A DNA stretch of 64,000 bases from Bacteroidaceae bacterium (GTDB lineage Bacteria > Bacteroidota > Bacteroidia > Bacteroidales > Bacteroidaceae): positions 1-64,000 of the forward strand of contig JAFZSA010000031.1 of the NCBI GenBank assembly GCA_017619585.1, in the 5' to 3' direction. Position numbers and translations under genes: made by a program. Position 1 is the first letter of the stretch. Every line of letters starts with the position of its first letter. Under the pieces are notes generated by a model. It saw only the letters and a program-made list of their open reading frames with translations. It searched no databases and was not told the origin of the DNA. This document shows positions 43,667 to 51,855 of this stretch, piece by piece.

Positions 43667-45151
43667 ATGAAAACGAGTAGCTATAACCCCGATGTGCTGA
43701 ACTGCATTGCCAATCTAAGCAATGATGAAGTGTTTACACCTCCAGAATTAGCTAATAAGATGCTGGACTTGTTGCCACAGGAGTTGTTTAGCAACCCAAA
43801 GACCACTTTCCTTGACCCCTTTACCAAAAGTGGAGTGTTCTTACGTGAGATAGTAAAACGATTGGACAGAGGATTGGAAAGCCAAATTCCTGACCGTCAG
43901 AAGCGTATAGACCATATTCTACACAATCAAGTCTTTGGCATTGCTTGTACGGAACTTACTTCTCTGTTGGCTCGCCGTTCTGTCTATTGCAGCAAACATG
44001 CCAATAGTAAGTACAGCGTTTCCAAGTTCGACAGCGAGGAAGGCAATATTATATACAAGAATCTCAAACATACATGGGTAAACGGAAAGTGCAAATATTG
44101 TGGTGCTTCTCAAGCCGTTTACGATAGAGGCTCAGAGGCGGAGCAATACGCCTATATGTTTATTCACACAGATAATCCAAAGAAATTCTTTAATATGCAT
44201 TTTGATGTAATTGTAGGTAATCCACCGTATCAATTGAGTGATTCAGGGTTCGGAATAAGCGCAAAACCTATATATGACAGATTTATCACACAGGCAAAAC
44301 TGCTTAGACCACGATATCTTACAATGATTGTTCCTGCTCGATGGTACGCAGGTGGTAAAGGGTTAGATGATTTCCGCGATGAAATGCTTCATGATAATCA
44401 TTTAAGAATAATTCATGATTTTCCTCAAGCGTTCGAATGTTTCTCAGGTGTTCAAATCAAGGGTGGGGTATGTTATTTCTTATGGGATAGAGACCATCCT
44501 GGATTATGCGATGTTGTGACTCACAAAGATGGAAAAGAATCAGGTACAGTACATAGACCTCTTCTTGAGGAAGGCTGTGATACATTTATCCGATATAACG
44601 AAGCTGTATCCATACTTCACAAAGTTATGAAGAATAAGGAATCTTCAATGATAGATTATGTAAGTTCTCGTCAACCCTTTGGCTTAGATACGACTTTTCA
44701 CGGAAAAGAAAAAGGCTCAATAAAATTATACGAAAATCAAGGCGTTTCTTTTGTTGAAGAATCACAGATAGACAAAAACAAATCAATCATCAAACAATAT
44801 AAGGTTTTTATTCCAAGAGCCGGTAGTGGAAGTGATGCTTTCCCTCATTCTATTTTAGGCAAGCCGTTTGTTGGTGAGCCATATTCTGCATGTACGGAAA
44901 CTTATATGTTCATAGGACCCTATAATAATCTGGAGGAATGCAAAAATGTCGTTAGCTATATTTCTACAAAATTTCTTCGCTTTCTTGTCATGCTAAAAAA
45001 AGTTACGCAGGATACAACTAGGAATGTTTATTCTCTCGTCCCCCTCCAAGACTTCTCTCACCCTTGGACAGACGAGATGCTTTATAAGAAATATGGCTTC
45101 ACGGAGGAAGAGATAGCTTTCATAGAATCCATGATTCGACCAATGGACTGA
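43667..45151 (+). CDS. Eco57I-type DNA adenine methyltransferase
   Basis: 494 aa N6-adenine methyltransferase. The cofactor motif is DPFTKSGVFLREI (Asp50 onward), the catalytic motif NPPYQ (Asn185-Tyr188). A possible zinc knuckle CKYCG lies between them. The C-terminal half (about 300-494) is the expected target-recognition region and is visibly richer in A+T than the first half, as often seen where recognition domains are exchanged. It starts 1 bp behind the previous gene, so the two probably form one enzyme. A REP-like element follows the stop codon. Confidence 0.88.
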   Translation: MKTSSYNPDVLNCIANLSNDEVFTPPELANKMLDLLPQELFSNPKTTFLDPFTKSGVFLREIVKRLDRGLESQIPDRQKRIDHILHNQVFGIACTELTSLLARRSVYCSKHANSKYSVSKFDSEEGNIIYKNLKHTWVNGKCKYCGASQAVYDRGSEAEQYAYMFIHTDNPKKFFNMHFDVIVGNPPYQLSDSGFGISAKPIYDRFITQAKLLRPRYLTMIVPARWYAGGKGLDDFRDEMLHDNHLRIIHDFPQAFECFSGVQIKGGVCYFLWDRDHPGLCDVVTHKDGKESGTVHRPLLEEGCDTFIRYNEAVSILHKVMKNKESSMIDYVSSRQPFGLDTTFHGKEKGSIKLYENQGVSFVEESQIDKNKSIIKQYKVFIPRAGSGSDAFPHSILGKPFVGEPYSACTETYMFIGPYNNLEECKNVVSYISTKFLRFLVMLKKVTQDTTRNVYSLVPLQDFSHPWTDEMLYKKYGFTEEEIAFIESMIRPMD

Positions 45152-45153
45152 AG

Positions 45154-45182
45154 CCTCCCCTTACCCCTCCAAAGGAAGGGGA
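45154..45182. repeat. REP-like element after the methyltransferase gene
   Basis: CCTCCCCTTACCCCTCCAAA followed by GGAAGGGG, three bases behind the stop codon. Confidence 0.65.
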
Positions 45183-45207
45183 TTAAAACATAAATAAAAG
45201 AAATTAG

Positions 45208-45270
45208 GCGCTCTTTGAAATTTTGTGGATTGATTATTTGGTTAGTATTGGTTATAAAGTTGTATCTTTG
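45208..45270 (+). promoter_or_regulatory. Promoter of the four-helix gene, with a boxA-like motif upstream
   Basis: -33 TTTG at 45237-45240 and -7 TATCTTTG at 45263-45270 with a slightly long 22-bp spacer. GCGCTCTTTGAAA (45209-45221) just upstream resembles the boxA antitermination sequence before rRNA genes; since it lies upstream of the promoter, it would only be transcribed from the preceding genes. Confidence 0.55.
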
Positions 45271-45294
45271 TATGACATTTATTAATCATATAAG

Positions 45295-45939
45295 ATGGAC
45301 AACAACATAACACCACAAGTTCTACGCAAACAGCCAAACTGGGAAGGACTTTACTTTTATCAGAAAGCAAACGTTCTGTATCAGTTGACTTTCGTCTTTA
45401 CCAAACGCTTTCTGAAAATAGGTGACCGCACCATAGATCAGATGGTTCAGGCTGCCCGTAGTGGTAAACAAAATATTGTTGAAGGCTCTGCCGATGGCGT
45501 AACTTCCATGGAAATGGAACTGAAGTTGCTGAATGTAGCCAGAAGTAGCATCAAGGAACTGAAGGAGGATTATGAAGACTATATAGTCTCTCGCCATCTG
45601 ACTAGATGGGCAGTCGGTAATCCCAGATACGACGGCATGTTGAAGTTTTGCCGTAAGCACAACCGCATAGAAGACTATCAGGACTACTTTGAGAAGTGGA
45701 CAGACGAAGAAATGGCAAACATTGCCCTAACCCTTTGCCACATGGTTGACAGGATGATGACCACTTATCAGAAGCAGCAAGAAGAAACCTTTATAAAAGA
45801 GGGTGGAATCAAAGAGCGGATGACAGCTGCCCGTTTGGGCTATCGCACCAACCAGCGAGAAGAGATAGCCAGGCTGAAAAGAGAGTTGGAAGCCGCCAAC
45901 CGCAGAATAGCAGAGCTGGAAGCTATGATTAGGAAATAG
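45295..45939 (+). CDS. Four-helix-bundle protein with suffix domain
   Basis: 214 aa. Residues about 15-150 match the four-helix-bundle family first known from 23S rRNA intervening sequences (YQLTFVFTKRFLKIGDRTIDQMVQAARSGKQNIVEG). The C-terminal part (IKEGGIKERMTAARLGYR) is the suffix domain found on Bacteroidota members, ending in a coiled coil (EEIARLKRELEAANRRIAELEAMIRK). Function is unknown; members have been proposed to bind nucleic acid. It has its own promoter and lies between the methyltransferase and the helicase-nuclease, which may be an insertion or a functional part of the block. Confidence 0.85.
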   Translation: MDNNITPQVLRKQPNWEGLYFYQKANVLYQLTFVFTKRFLKIGDRTIDQMVQAARSGKQNIVEGSADGVTSMEMELKLLNVARSSIKELKEDYEDYIVSRHLTRWAVGNPRYDGMLKFCRKHNRIEDYQDYFEKWTDEEMANIALTLCHMVDRMMTTYQKQQEETFIKEGGIKERMTAARLGYRTNQREEIARLKRELEAANRRIAELEAMIRK

Positions 45940-46064
45940 CCAGGCTAGCCATTCTAGCCAGGCTAGGAAAAAGAGAACTAGCCAATCTAGCTAGGGCTAG
46001 CCGGGCTAGAAGAGATAGCTTTTATAGGAGTTCTAGCCGGGCTATATTAGCTAGCCGGGCTAGC
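45940..46064. repeat. CTAG-rich array
   Basis: Eleven CTAG tetramers in about 120 bp, mostly as 9-bp units CC(A/G)GGCTAG, some in inverted orientation (GCTAGCCGGGCTAG). CTAG is normally scarce in bacterial DNA. It lies directly before the helicase-nuclease gene. Confidence 0.9.
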
Positions 46065-46113
46065 AAAGGAATCAACCACAGATTGCAGAGCGCCATAACA
46101 AAATAGAAGTGTT

Positions 46114-48867
46114 ATGGCAGTACAGGATTTACTTAGGAACAGGGTTGCTGATACCCCAATGATTTACGCCTACGAACATGTAGGCGTGCCGTCTCATGCT
46201 GGTTGGCTAAAGGTGGGCTATACTACCCGCGACGTTGAAACCCGGGTTAAGGAGCAGAACCTAACGGGTAACATACAGTATAAGATTGTGCTGAAGCGCC
46301 CTGCTATGCGCAAGGACGGAACATCATTTGATGACCACCTTATCCATAAAATTCTGCGCAAGGGACACATTAGGAACCCAGAAGGCGAGTGGTTCATAAC
46401 AGATGTTAAAACCATAGAACGGGCCATTGCCTCAGCTGCACAAGGACGTGAGGCAATGACCGACCGTATCTACGACTTTCCTATGCGTCCAGAGCAAAAG
46501 GAAGCAGTATATAAGACATTTGCTTATTTCAATGCTTTCAAGAAAGACCCTACGAATCGTGGTCTTATCCCTCATTTCCTATGGAATGCCAAGATGCGTT
46601 TTGGCAAGACATTCACCACCTATCAGCTGGCTCTTAAAATGGGTTGGAAGAAAATGCTGGTGCTGACTTTTAAGCCTGCTGTGAAAACTGTCTGGGAAGA
46701 AGACCTACTTACGCACAAGGACTTCGAAGGTTGGCAGTTCTGTCAGAAACAGGAAGACCGTGAGTTCAACTACGTTAATGAGCGAAAGCCCTTTGTTTGC
46801 TTTGCCTCCTTCCAAGATGTTCTGGGCAAGAATGCTGTTGGCGGTATCAAAGCCACCAACGAATGGATACAGACGGTGGAATGGGACTGCATTGTTCTGG
46901 ACGAATACCATTATGGAGCTTGGGGAAAGAATGCCAAGAACTTCTACGACAAGAAAGACCCAGCCTTGAAGCGAGCAGAGGAGGTAGGTGAGATTATCAC
47001 AGAGGATGCTGATTCAAACAAGGAACTGGAAGCTCGCGAACTTTATGACGAGGGCTTGATGCCTTTACGTACAGGCGCGTACCTTTATCTTTCAGGCACT
47101 CCTTTCCGAGCCATATCTACAGGCGAATTCATAGAAGAACAAATATACAATTGGACTTACTCTGACGAACAAGAAGCAAAAGAAAGCTGGAAAGGTGAGG
47201 ATAATCCATACGCCCAGTTACCTAAAATGGTGATGCTTACCTATCAGATGCCGGAAAGCATTAGTGAGATAGCCTCACAAGGAGAGTTCGACGAGTTTGA
47301 TCTTAATGAATTCTTCCGAGCAGAAAACGACAGCTTCCTTCATGAGGAATATGTGCAGAAGTGGCTGAATCTGATTAGGGGTGCCTACATAGAGAATGTT
47401 GTAACAGAACTAAAGCAAGGTAAGGAAAAGCCACCTATGCCTTTCTCCGACAGTCGTCTGCTCAGTTATTTGCAGCATACCTATTGGTTCTTACCCAGCG
47501 TGGCAGCCTGCAAGGCAATGAAGGAATTGCTGAGGAAACGAGCCAACAGGTTCTTTGATGACTATCAGGTAATTGTAGCTGCCGGCAACGAGGCGGGAAT
47601 GGGTGCTCAAGCCGTTGAACCAGTATATAAAGCAATGGGTAACCCACAGCAGTCAAAGACGATTACCCTAAGTTGTGGCAAGCTCTCGACAGGTGTAACG
47701 GTCAAACCCTGGACAGGCATCCTGATGCTAAGGAATACAACTTCGCCGGAAACATATTTCCAGGCGGCTTTCCGTGTACAGTCACCTTGGACTACTAAAG
47801 ATGCTGATGGCAAAGAAGTTATCTTGAAGCCCCTCTGCTATGTCTTTGACTTTGCTCCTAACAGAGCTCTCAGACAGGTGGAAGAATATAGTTGTCAACT
47901 TAACGTAAAGGAAAGCAATCCGGAAAAGAAGGTTGCTGACTTTATTAAGTTCTTGCCTATTCTGGCATATGATGGTTCCTCAATGAAGGAGATTGATGCC
48001 GCAGGTGTGCTGGATATGGCAATGAGTGGCACTACGGCTACTTTGCTGGCCCGCAGATGGGAGAGTGCCGTGCTGGTGAATGTGGATAACGCTACCCTGC
48101 AACGCCTGCTGAATAATCCAGAGGCAATGAAAGCGTTAATGAACATTGAAGGCTTCCGTAGTCTTAATTCTGACATTGAGACCATCATCAACAAGTCGGA
48201 ACACGTCAAGAACACCAAAAAGGAGAAAGGCGAAGATATTACTCCCAAGGAGAAGAAACAACTTACCGAGGAGGAAAAGGAGTACAAGAGCAAACGAAAA
48301 GAGATACAGGAGAAACTTATCAAGTTTGCTACACGCATTCCCGTCTTTATGTATCTTACTGATTTCCGTGAGTATAGCCTTATGGATGTCATCAAGCAAC
48401 TGGAACCAGAATTGTTCAGAAAGGTAACTGGTCTTACGCTCAAGGACTTCGACCTATTGGTAAGTCTGGGCGTGTTCAATAGGGACCTGATGAACGATGC
48501 CGTATATAAGTTTAAGCGTTATGAGGATTCTTCGTTGGAATATACTGGCATCAATACGCATTCCGGTACCGTTATTGGAGGTTGGGATACGGTAATTGAT
48601 ACGACAGAAATCATAGAGCAGAAAACGGAGGAGCCAGAGACAATATCTACGAAAGAAGAACCAGTTGTCGATGAAACAGAACCATGGGAGAGGTTACAGA
48701 TAGGCGATAAGGTATTCCATAAGAGTTTTGGCCAAGGGGAATTAGTTTCAAGGGACGAGAAATACATTATCGTTAAATTCCCATCACGCGAATCCAAATT
48801 CCTTTATCCAAGTGTCTTTGAGAATGGCTATCTCAGTTGTACAGAATGGGAAAGTGATTTGACATAG
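46114..48867 (+). CDS. GIY-YIG/T5orf172-like nuclease fused to a superfamily 2 helicase
   Basis: 917 aa, the likely restriction subunit. The N-terminus (residues 16-110: MIYAYEHVGVPSHAGWLKVGYTTRDVETRV) has a GIY-YIG/T5orf172-type nuclease pattern. The helicase core follows: motif I MRFGKT (161-166), motif II DEYH (263-266), motif III SGTPFRA, and motif VI region SPETYFQAAFRVQSPW. A Lys/Glu-rich coiled segment lies near residues 715-740. The C-terminus (IGDKVFHKSFGQGELVSRDEKYIIVKFPS) is a Tudor/KOW-like domain as at the end of UvrD-type helicases. It fits ATP-driven restriction paired with the methyltransferase upstream. Confidence 0.82.
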   Translation: MAVQDLLRNRVADTPMIYAYEHVGVPSHAGWLKVGYTTRDVETRVKEQNLTGNIQYKIVLKRPAMRKDGTSFDDHLIHKILRKGHIRNPEGEWFITDVKTIERAIASAAQGREAMTDRIYDFPMRPEQKEAVYKTFAYFNAFKKDPTNRGLIPHFLWNAKMRFGKTFTTYQLALKMGWKKMLVLTFKPAVKTVWEEDLLTHKDFEGWQFCQKQEDREFNYVNERKPFVCFASFQDVLGKNAVGGIKATNEWIQTVEWDCIVLDEYHYGAWGKNAKNFYDKKDPALKRAEEVGEIITEDADSNKELEARELYDEGLMPLRTGAYLYLSGTPFRAISTGEFIEEQIYNWTYSDEQEAKESWKGEDNPYAQLPKMVMLTYQMPESISEIASQGEFDEFDLNEFFRAENDSFLHEEYVQKWLNLIRGAYIENVVTELKQGKEKPPMPFSDSRLLSYLQHTYWFLPSVAACKAMKELLRKRANRFFDDYQVIVAAGNEAGMGAQAVEPVYKAMGNPQQSKTITLSCGKLSTGVTVKPWTGILMLRNTTSPETYFQAAFRVQSPWTTKDADGKEVILKPLCYVFDFAPNRALRQVEEYSCQLNVKESNPEKKVADFIKFLPILAYDGSSMKEIDAAGVLDMAMSGTTATLLARRWESAVLVNVDNATLQRLLNNPEAMKALMNIEGFRSLNSDIETIINKSEHVKNTKKEKGEDITPKEKKQLTEEEKEYKSKRKEIQEKLIKFATRIPVFMYLTDFREYSLMDVIKQLEPELFRKVTGLTLKDFDLLVSLGVFNRDLMNDAVYKFKRYEDSSLEYTGINTHSGTVIGGWDTVIDTTEIIEQKTEEPETISTKEEPVVDETEPWERLQIGDKVFHKSFGQGELVSRDEKYIIVKFPSRESKFLYPSVFENGYLSCTEWESDLT

Positions 48868-48880
48868 TGTATAAAATACC

Positions 48881-49024
48881 ATGTGGATAATTGACATTAT
48901 AACAATTGTTGTGCTTTATTTTCTCTTTGGTGGAGGTGGCAATATTGGTGGAACTGGCCAAAGGAGAAGAACCCAATGGGCAGAAGAAGACGATTGGGCA
49001 CAACTGGATGAAGACCTTGAATAA
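48881..49024 (+). CDS. Small membrane protein, 47 aa
   Basis: Open frame of 47 codons plus stop, starting 13 bp behind the helicase-nuclease gene. One hydrophobic segment (WIIDIITIVVLYFLFGGGGN) is followed by a charged tail (GQRRRTQWAEEDDWAQLDEDLE). The composition is strongly non-random for a chance frame, and its position suggests co-transcription. No family is recognised. Confidence 0.55.
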   Translation: MWIIDIITIVVLYFLFGGGGNIGGTGQRRRTQWAEEDDWAQLDEDLE

Positions 49025-49077
49025 TTCACAATAAATCTCATTAGGCAAGGACTTCGCAAGCTGTAGCCATAGGTTAC

Positions 49078-49250
49078 CCATACTCAAAAGGCTGGTATGA
49101 GTATGGCTAGAAGTAGCTTGATTGCAGACGACAATCAAGTTGATTCTTTATCATAATTAACTTGATTTTTGGGCACAATTAAGTTGAATGTTAAATCCGG
49201 ATAGTTTGCACGCAGAATTCGATGGGTTTGCACGCAGAATTCCCTTGGTT
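49078..49250. other. Hairpins and a 22-bp direct repeat
   Basis: CCATACTCA (49078-49086) pairs with TGAGTATGG (49098-49106); CTTGATTG (49117-49124) with CAATCAAG (49132-49139). TTTGCACGCAGAATTC starts two 22-bp units at 49205-49226 and 49227-49248, with a third beginning. The hairpins could end transcription of the upstream genes, but only short T runs follow. Confidence 0.6.
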
Positions 49251-49277
49251 TGGAGGCTGAATACTTTTTCTCCCTCC

Positions 49278-50144
49278 TTACTTTGTGGCGTAGCAGATGC
49301 CACGGAAGTAGCCTACGCTCTCGGCGATGCCCATGAAGGGGTTGCTCATGTCCTTCTCGTACTCTAGACTGACACTGCCAGAGTAGTTGTATTTTCGAAG
49401 CAGACGGACAAACAAGGGGAAGTCAATACGACCTCGACCTAACTCCACGCTCTTGTCGGCCTTGGTGGTGCCAGTGACATCCTTCAGGTGGATGTCGAAG
49501 ACGCGGGTGTGGTACTTCTTGAAGTCGGAAAGGGAATCGCTTCCGTAACGGAGGTTGTGGCCTATGTCCAGACACATACCCATGCGGGCATCGCGGTCCT
49601 TGACGTTGTTCCAAATATCCTGGGCATTGGGATACATGGGCATATCGGGACCATGCAGATGAATGGCCAGACGGATATCATACTGACGGACTTTCTGCTC
49701 TACATAATCCAACAACTCGTAATTGGGAACACCTACCAGCACCTTAACGCCTACACGCTGGGCGTACTGGAAAGCACGGTCAACTTCAGCCTCGCTCTTC
49801 ATATAGATAGGACCCACGCCATAGCCGGTAACACCATACTCTGCCAGCTTCTGGTGGAAGGCAGCTATCTGCTCATCGGTACTGTCAAGAGGTAGATGGA
49901 AGTCCTTGATGCAGAGGTAGTGGACATCTAGTTGCTTCATGGTCTCGAGGGTTTTTTGAAGGTCGAACTTGTTGAAGGTCCATCCTGCCATGCCCAAGTG
50001 GAAGGCGTCTTCTTTTTGGGGTGTCTTCAGGGTGGAGTTCTTCTTTTGTGTACTTTCTGCAGCTTCAATCTGATTACTTGTGCCAAAGACGGCCAATGCG
50101 GCAACACCTGCCATACCTGTTCTGATGAATGTTCTTCTTTTCAT
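49278..50144 (-). CDS. Secreted sugar phosphate isomerase/epimerase-like TIM-barrel protein
   Basis: 288 aa of the AP endonuclease 2/xylose isomerase-like fold. The N-terminus MKRRTFIRTGMAGVAALAVFG has twin arginines and a hydrophobic stretch, a probable Tat signal, so the protein is exported. Metal-site residues are likely in LAIHLHGPD, CLDIGHNLR and FDIHLKD, and SLEYEKD closes the barrel. Related proteins act on sugars or inositol derivatives; the substrate is unknown. It stands alone between the restriction block and the TIR-ATPase cassette. Its 5' region carries the same 77-bp repeat as ruvA. Confidence 0.87.
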   Translation of the reverse strand: MKRRTFIRTGMAGVAALAVFGTSNQIEAAESTQKKNSTLKTPQKEDAFHLGMAGWTFNKFDLQKTLETMKQLDVHYLCIKDFHLPLDSTDEQIAAFHQKLAEYGVTGYGVGPIYMKSEAEVDRAFQYAQRVGVKVLVGVPNYELLDYVEQKVRQYDIRLAIHLHGPDMPMYPNAQDIWNNVKDRDARMGMCLDIGHNLRYGSDSLSDFKKYHTRVFDIHLKDVTGTTKADKSVELGRGRIDFPLFVRLLRKYNYSGSVSLEYEKDMSNPFMGIAESVGYFRGICYATK

Positions 50145-50161
50145 GATTCTTTAGTTGACGA

Positions 50162-50237
50162 GGACCGCTTTTTAATTTCGATATATCGATATTACGTTAT
50201 AACGTTATTACAACGTCTGCGGCTCATTTCGTTATTA
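50162..50237 (-). repeat. 77-bp dispersed repeat, copy before the TIM-barrel gene
   Basis: Reverse strand is about 90% identical to 40572-40648, and an extra half unit (AATGGGCCGCA) lies just upstream at 50246-50256. As at ruvA, the repeat is followed by GTCAACTAAA and the start codon. GCTAACC heptamers lie at 50275-50302. Confidence 0.85.
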
Positions 50238-50361
50238 GGATTTTTTGCGGCCCATTCAGTTATGGCGATGTTTCGCTAACCGCTAACCATTAACCGCTAA
50301 CCCTTTTTAGGCTCTTCGGGTACAAAAATAGCATTTATTTTCGGGATGGGAAAAAATATGC

Positions 50362-50392
50362 TTGCATATTTGAAACAGAATCTCTATCTTTG
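50362..50392 (+). promoter_or_regulatory. Promoter of the TIR-ATPase-DUF4435 cassette
   Basis: -7 TATCTTTG at 50385-50392; a partial -33 (TTGC at 50362-50365) with a 19-bp spacer. The ATG is 29 bp downstream. No other promoter is visible before the next two genes. Confidence 0.6.
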
Positions 50393-50421
50393 CTAAAAGA
50401 ATTGCTTTAATTATATGTTTT

Positions 50422-50949
50422 ATGAACAATAATAAGACGTATGTGGCTTTTGATTCAAGTGGTGTGATAGACCATGTGAACAGTAATCTTTCTGTATTCC
50501 TGCAGTTGAAGGAATGGGAAAGACAGAACCCGGACAGATTCCATTTTGTGAACATGGAAGAGATAGAATTCTCTTCTGAACATGATGATCTGGTGGACAG
50601 TACGCTGAAGAACCGTTTTCTGAAGCTAATGGAGAAGGCGGACAACCTACTGGTTATCTCCAGCAAGATGACAGCTGTGGAGGCCCCTATGCTGAACTGG
50701 CAGATAAGCCGTGCCGTGAACCGCTTCCGCCTTCCTGTTATCGTGGCTTACGTGGGACTGGATAGAATCGAGGATGATACCATAAAAGAGGAGTGGAGTC
50801 ATCTGCCCAACAAGATACGCAAGTACATAGGTCGTGACAGCGCCAATATGGCTCATATCCCCCTGACAAAGGATAAGCTTGAGAGGGCGTTGGGCTACTT
50901 CTCTGCCAGAAAGGAACAATATTCTTGGAACTCAACGACGGTGTTTTAG
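50422..50949 (+). CDS. TIR-like (MTH538/ThsB-type) domain protein, candidate
   Basis: 175 aa. The order of features fits the small TIR-like fold of the DUF1863/MTH538 family: start YVAFDSSGVIDHVNSNLSVFLQLKEWERQ, then FHFVNMEEI, LKNRFLKLMEKADNLLVISSKMT, and NWQISRAVNRFRLPVIVAYVGLDR. In Thoeris-type defence such proteins make nucleotide signals after sensing phage. The resemblance is by pattern only and could be a related Rossmann-like fold. It is followed by an ABC ATPase and a DUF4435 protein on the same strand. Confidence 0.5.
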   Translation: MNNNKTYVAFDSSGVIDHVNSNLSVFLQLKEWERQNPDRFHFVNMEEIEFSSEHDDLVDSTLKNRFLKLMEKADNLLVISSKMTAVEAPMLNWQISRAVNRFRLPVIVAYVGLDRIEDDTIKEEWSHLPNKIRKYIGRDSANMAHIPLTKDKLERALGYFSARKEQYSWNSTTVF

Positions 50950-51028
50950 TTGATAATTCATAGTTGATAATTCATAGTTCATAGTTCATAGTTCATAATT
51001 TCCGCTAACCACTAACCGTTAACCCCTA
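50947..51028. repeat. TAGTTCA and GCTAACC heptamer arrays
   Basis: TAATTCA/TAGTTGA/TAGTTCA units from about 50947 to 50998, then GCTAACC, ACTAACC, GTTAACC units (51004-51024), ending 11 bp before the ATPase ATG. Confidence 0.85.
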
Positions 51029-51038
51029 ATAAAAAGAT

Positions 51039-51854
51039 ATGAAAGTGATTGCCAATTATATCAAAAGCATTGAGATAGAGTCGCTCTGGAACGGAAAGAA
51101 ACACATTAAGTGGAATCTGAGTCCGGGCGTTAATATCCTGAGCGGTGTGAACGGTGTGGGCAAGAGTACCATACTGAACAGGGTTATCATGCATCTGGTG
51201 AACATAGACCAGGTGGACCGTCAGGCTGACGGGGTGAAGCTGGAGTTTGATGTGGAGGGGGCAGATTGCGTGGACTTTGACGTGATACGTTCTTTTGATC
51301 CACCTGTGCTAAGCGGTGAGATAATAAACAAGGTAACCGACATGAAGCTGCAGACGGCATTGGACTATCACCTGTATCATCTGCAGCGTAGGTATCTGGA
51401 CTTCCAGGTGAACCTGAGCAACCAGATGGTGGAGCTCTTTACAAAGCAGGATCCGGATGCTCAGAAGAAGGCACAGGAACTGGCAGGACAGAAGAAACGT
51501 TTTCAGGATATGGTGGATGAACTGTTCATGGAAACGGGGAAGACAATAGAACGTGACAAGAACGAGATTTACTTCCAGTCCTTCGGTGAGACCATCTCTG
51601 CCTATAAGCTCAGCAGCGGCGAGAAGCAGATGCTGATAATACTGCTGTCTGTGCTGGTGCAGAACAAACGGCCCCATGTGATGTTCATGGACGAACCAGA
51701 GGTGAGCCTGCACATAGAATGGCAGCATAAACTGGTATCGCTGATCCGGGAACTGAACCCCAATGTGCAGATTATACTGACTACGCATAGTCCGGCCGTT
51801 ATCATGAACGGATGGGCAGACTGCGTAACGGATGTGGAGGATATAGTTTCCTGA
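51039..51854 (+). CDS. Compact ABC-type ATPase (AriA/OLD-like)
   Basis: 271 aa. Walker A GVNGVGKST (36-44), ABC signature LSSGEKQ (191-197), Walker B with FMDEPEVSLH (Asp218, Glu219) and the switch His in TTHSP. The centre (about 120-185) is helical and may form a short coiled coil. ATPases of this AAA_15/OLD-like class pair with TOPRIM-containing effectors in defence. The next gene, 1 bp downstream, encodes DUF4435, the effector class of the PARIS system (AriA ATPase plus AriB). This ATPase is shorter than I recall for AriA, so it may be a distinct subtype. Confidence 0.8.
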   Translation: MKVIANYIKSIEIESLWNGKKHIKWNLSPGVNILSGVNGVGKSTILNRVIMHLVNIDQVDRQADGVKLEFDVEGADCVDFDVIRSFDPPVLSGEIINKVTDMKLQTALDYHLYHLQRRYLDFQVNLSNQMVELFTKQDPDAQKKAQELAGQKKRFQDMVDELFMETGKTIERDKNEIYFQSFGETISAYKLSSGEKQMLIILLSVLVQNKRPHVMFMDEPEVSLHIEWQHKLVSLIRELNPNVQIILTTHSPAVIMNGWADCVTDVEDIVS

Positions 51855-51855
51855 T

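Noticed and set aside
45295..45939. rRNA intervening sequence
   Set aside because: The four-helix protein family is known from such insertions, but no rRNA sequence flanks the gene here.
42799..48867. Complete type I restriction system
   Set aside because: There is no HsdS-like protein with two recognition domains, and the nuclease pattern is GIY-YIG-like at the helicase N-terminus, unlike HsdR.
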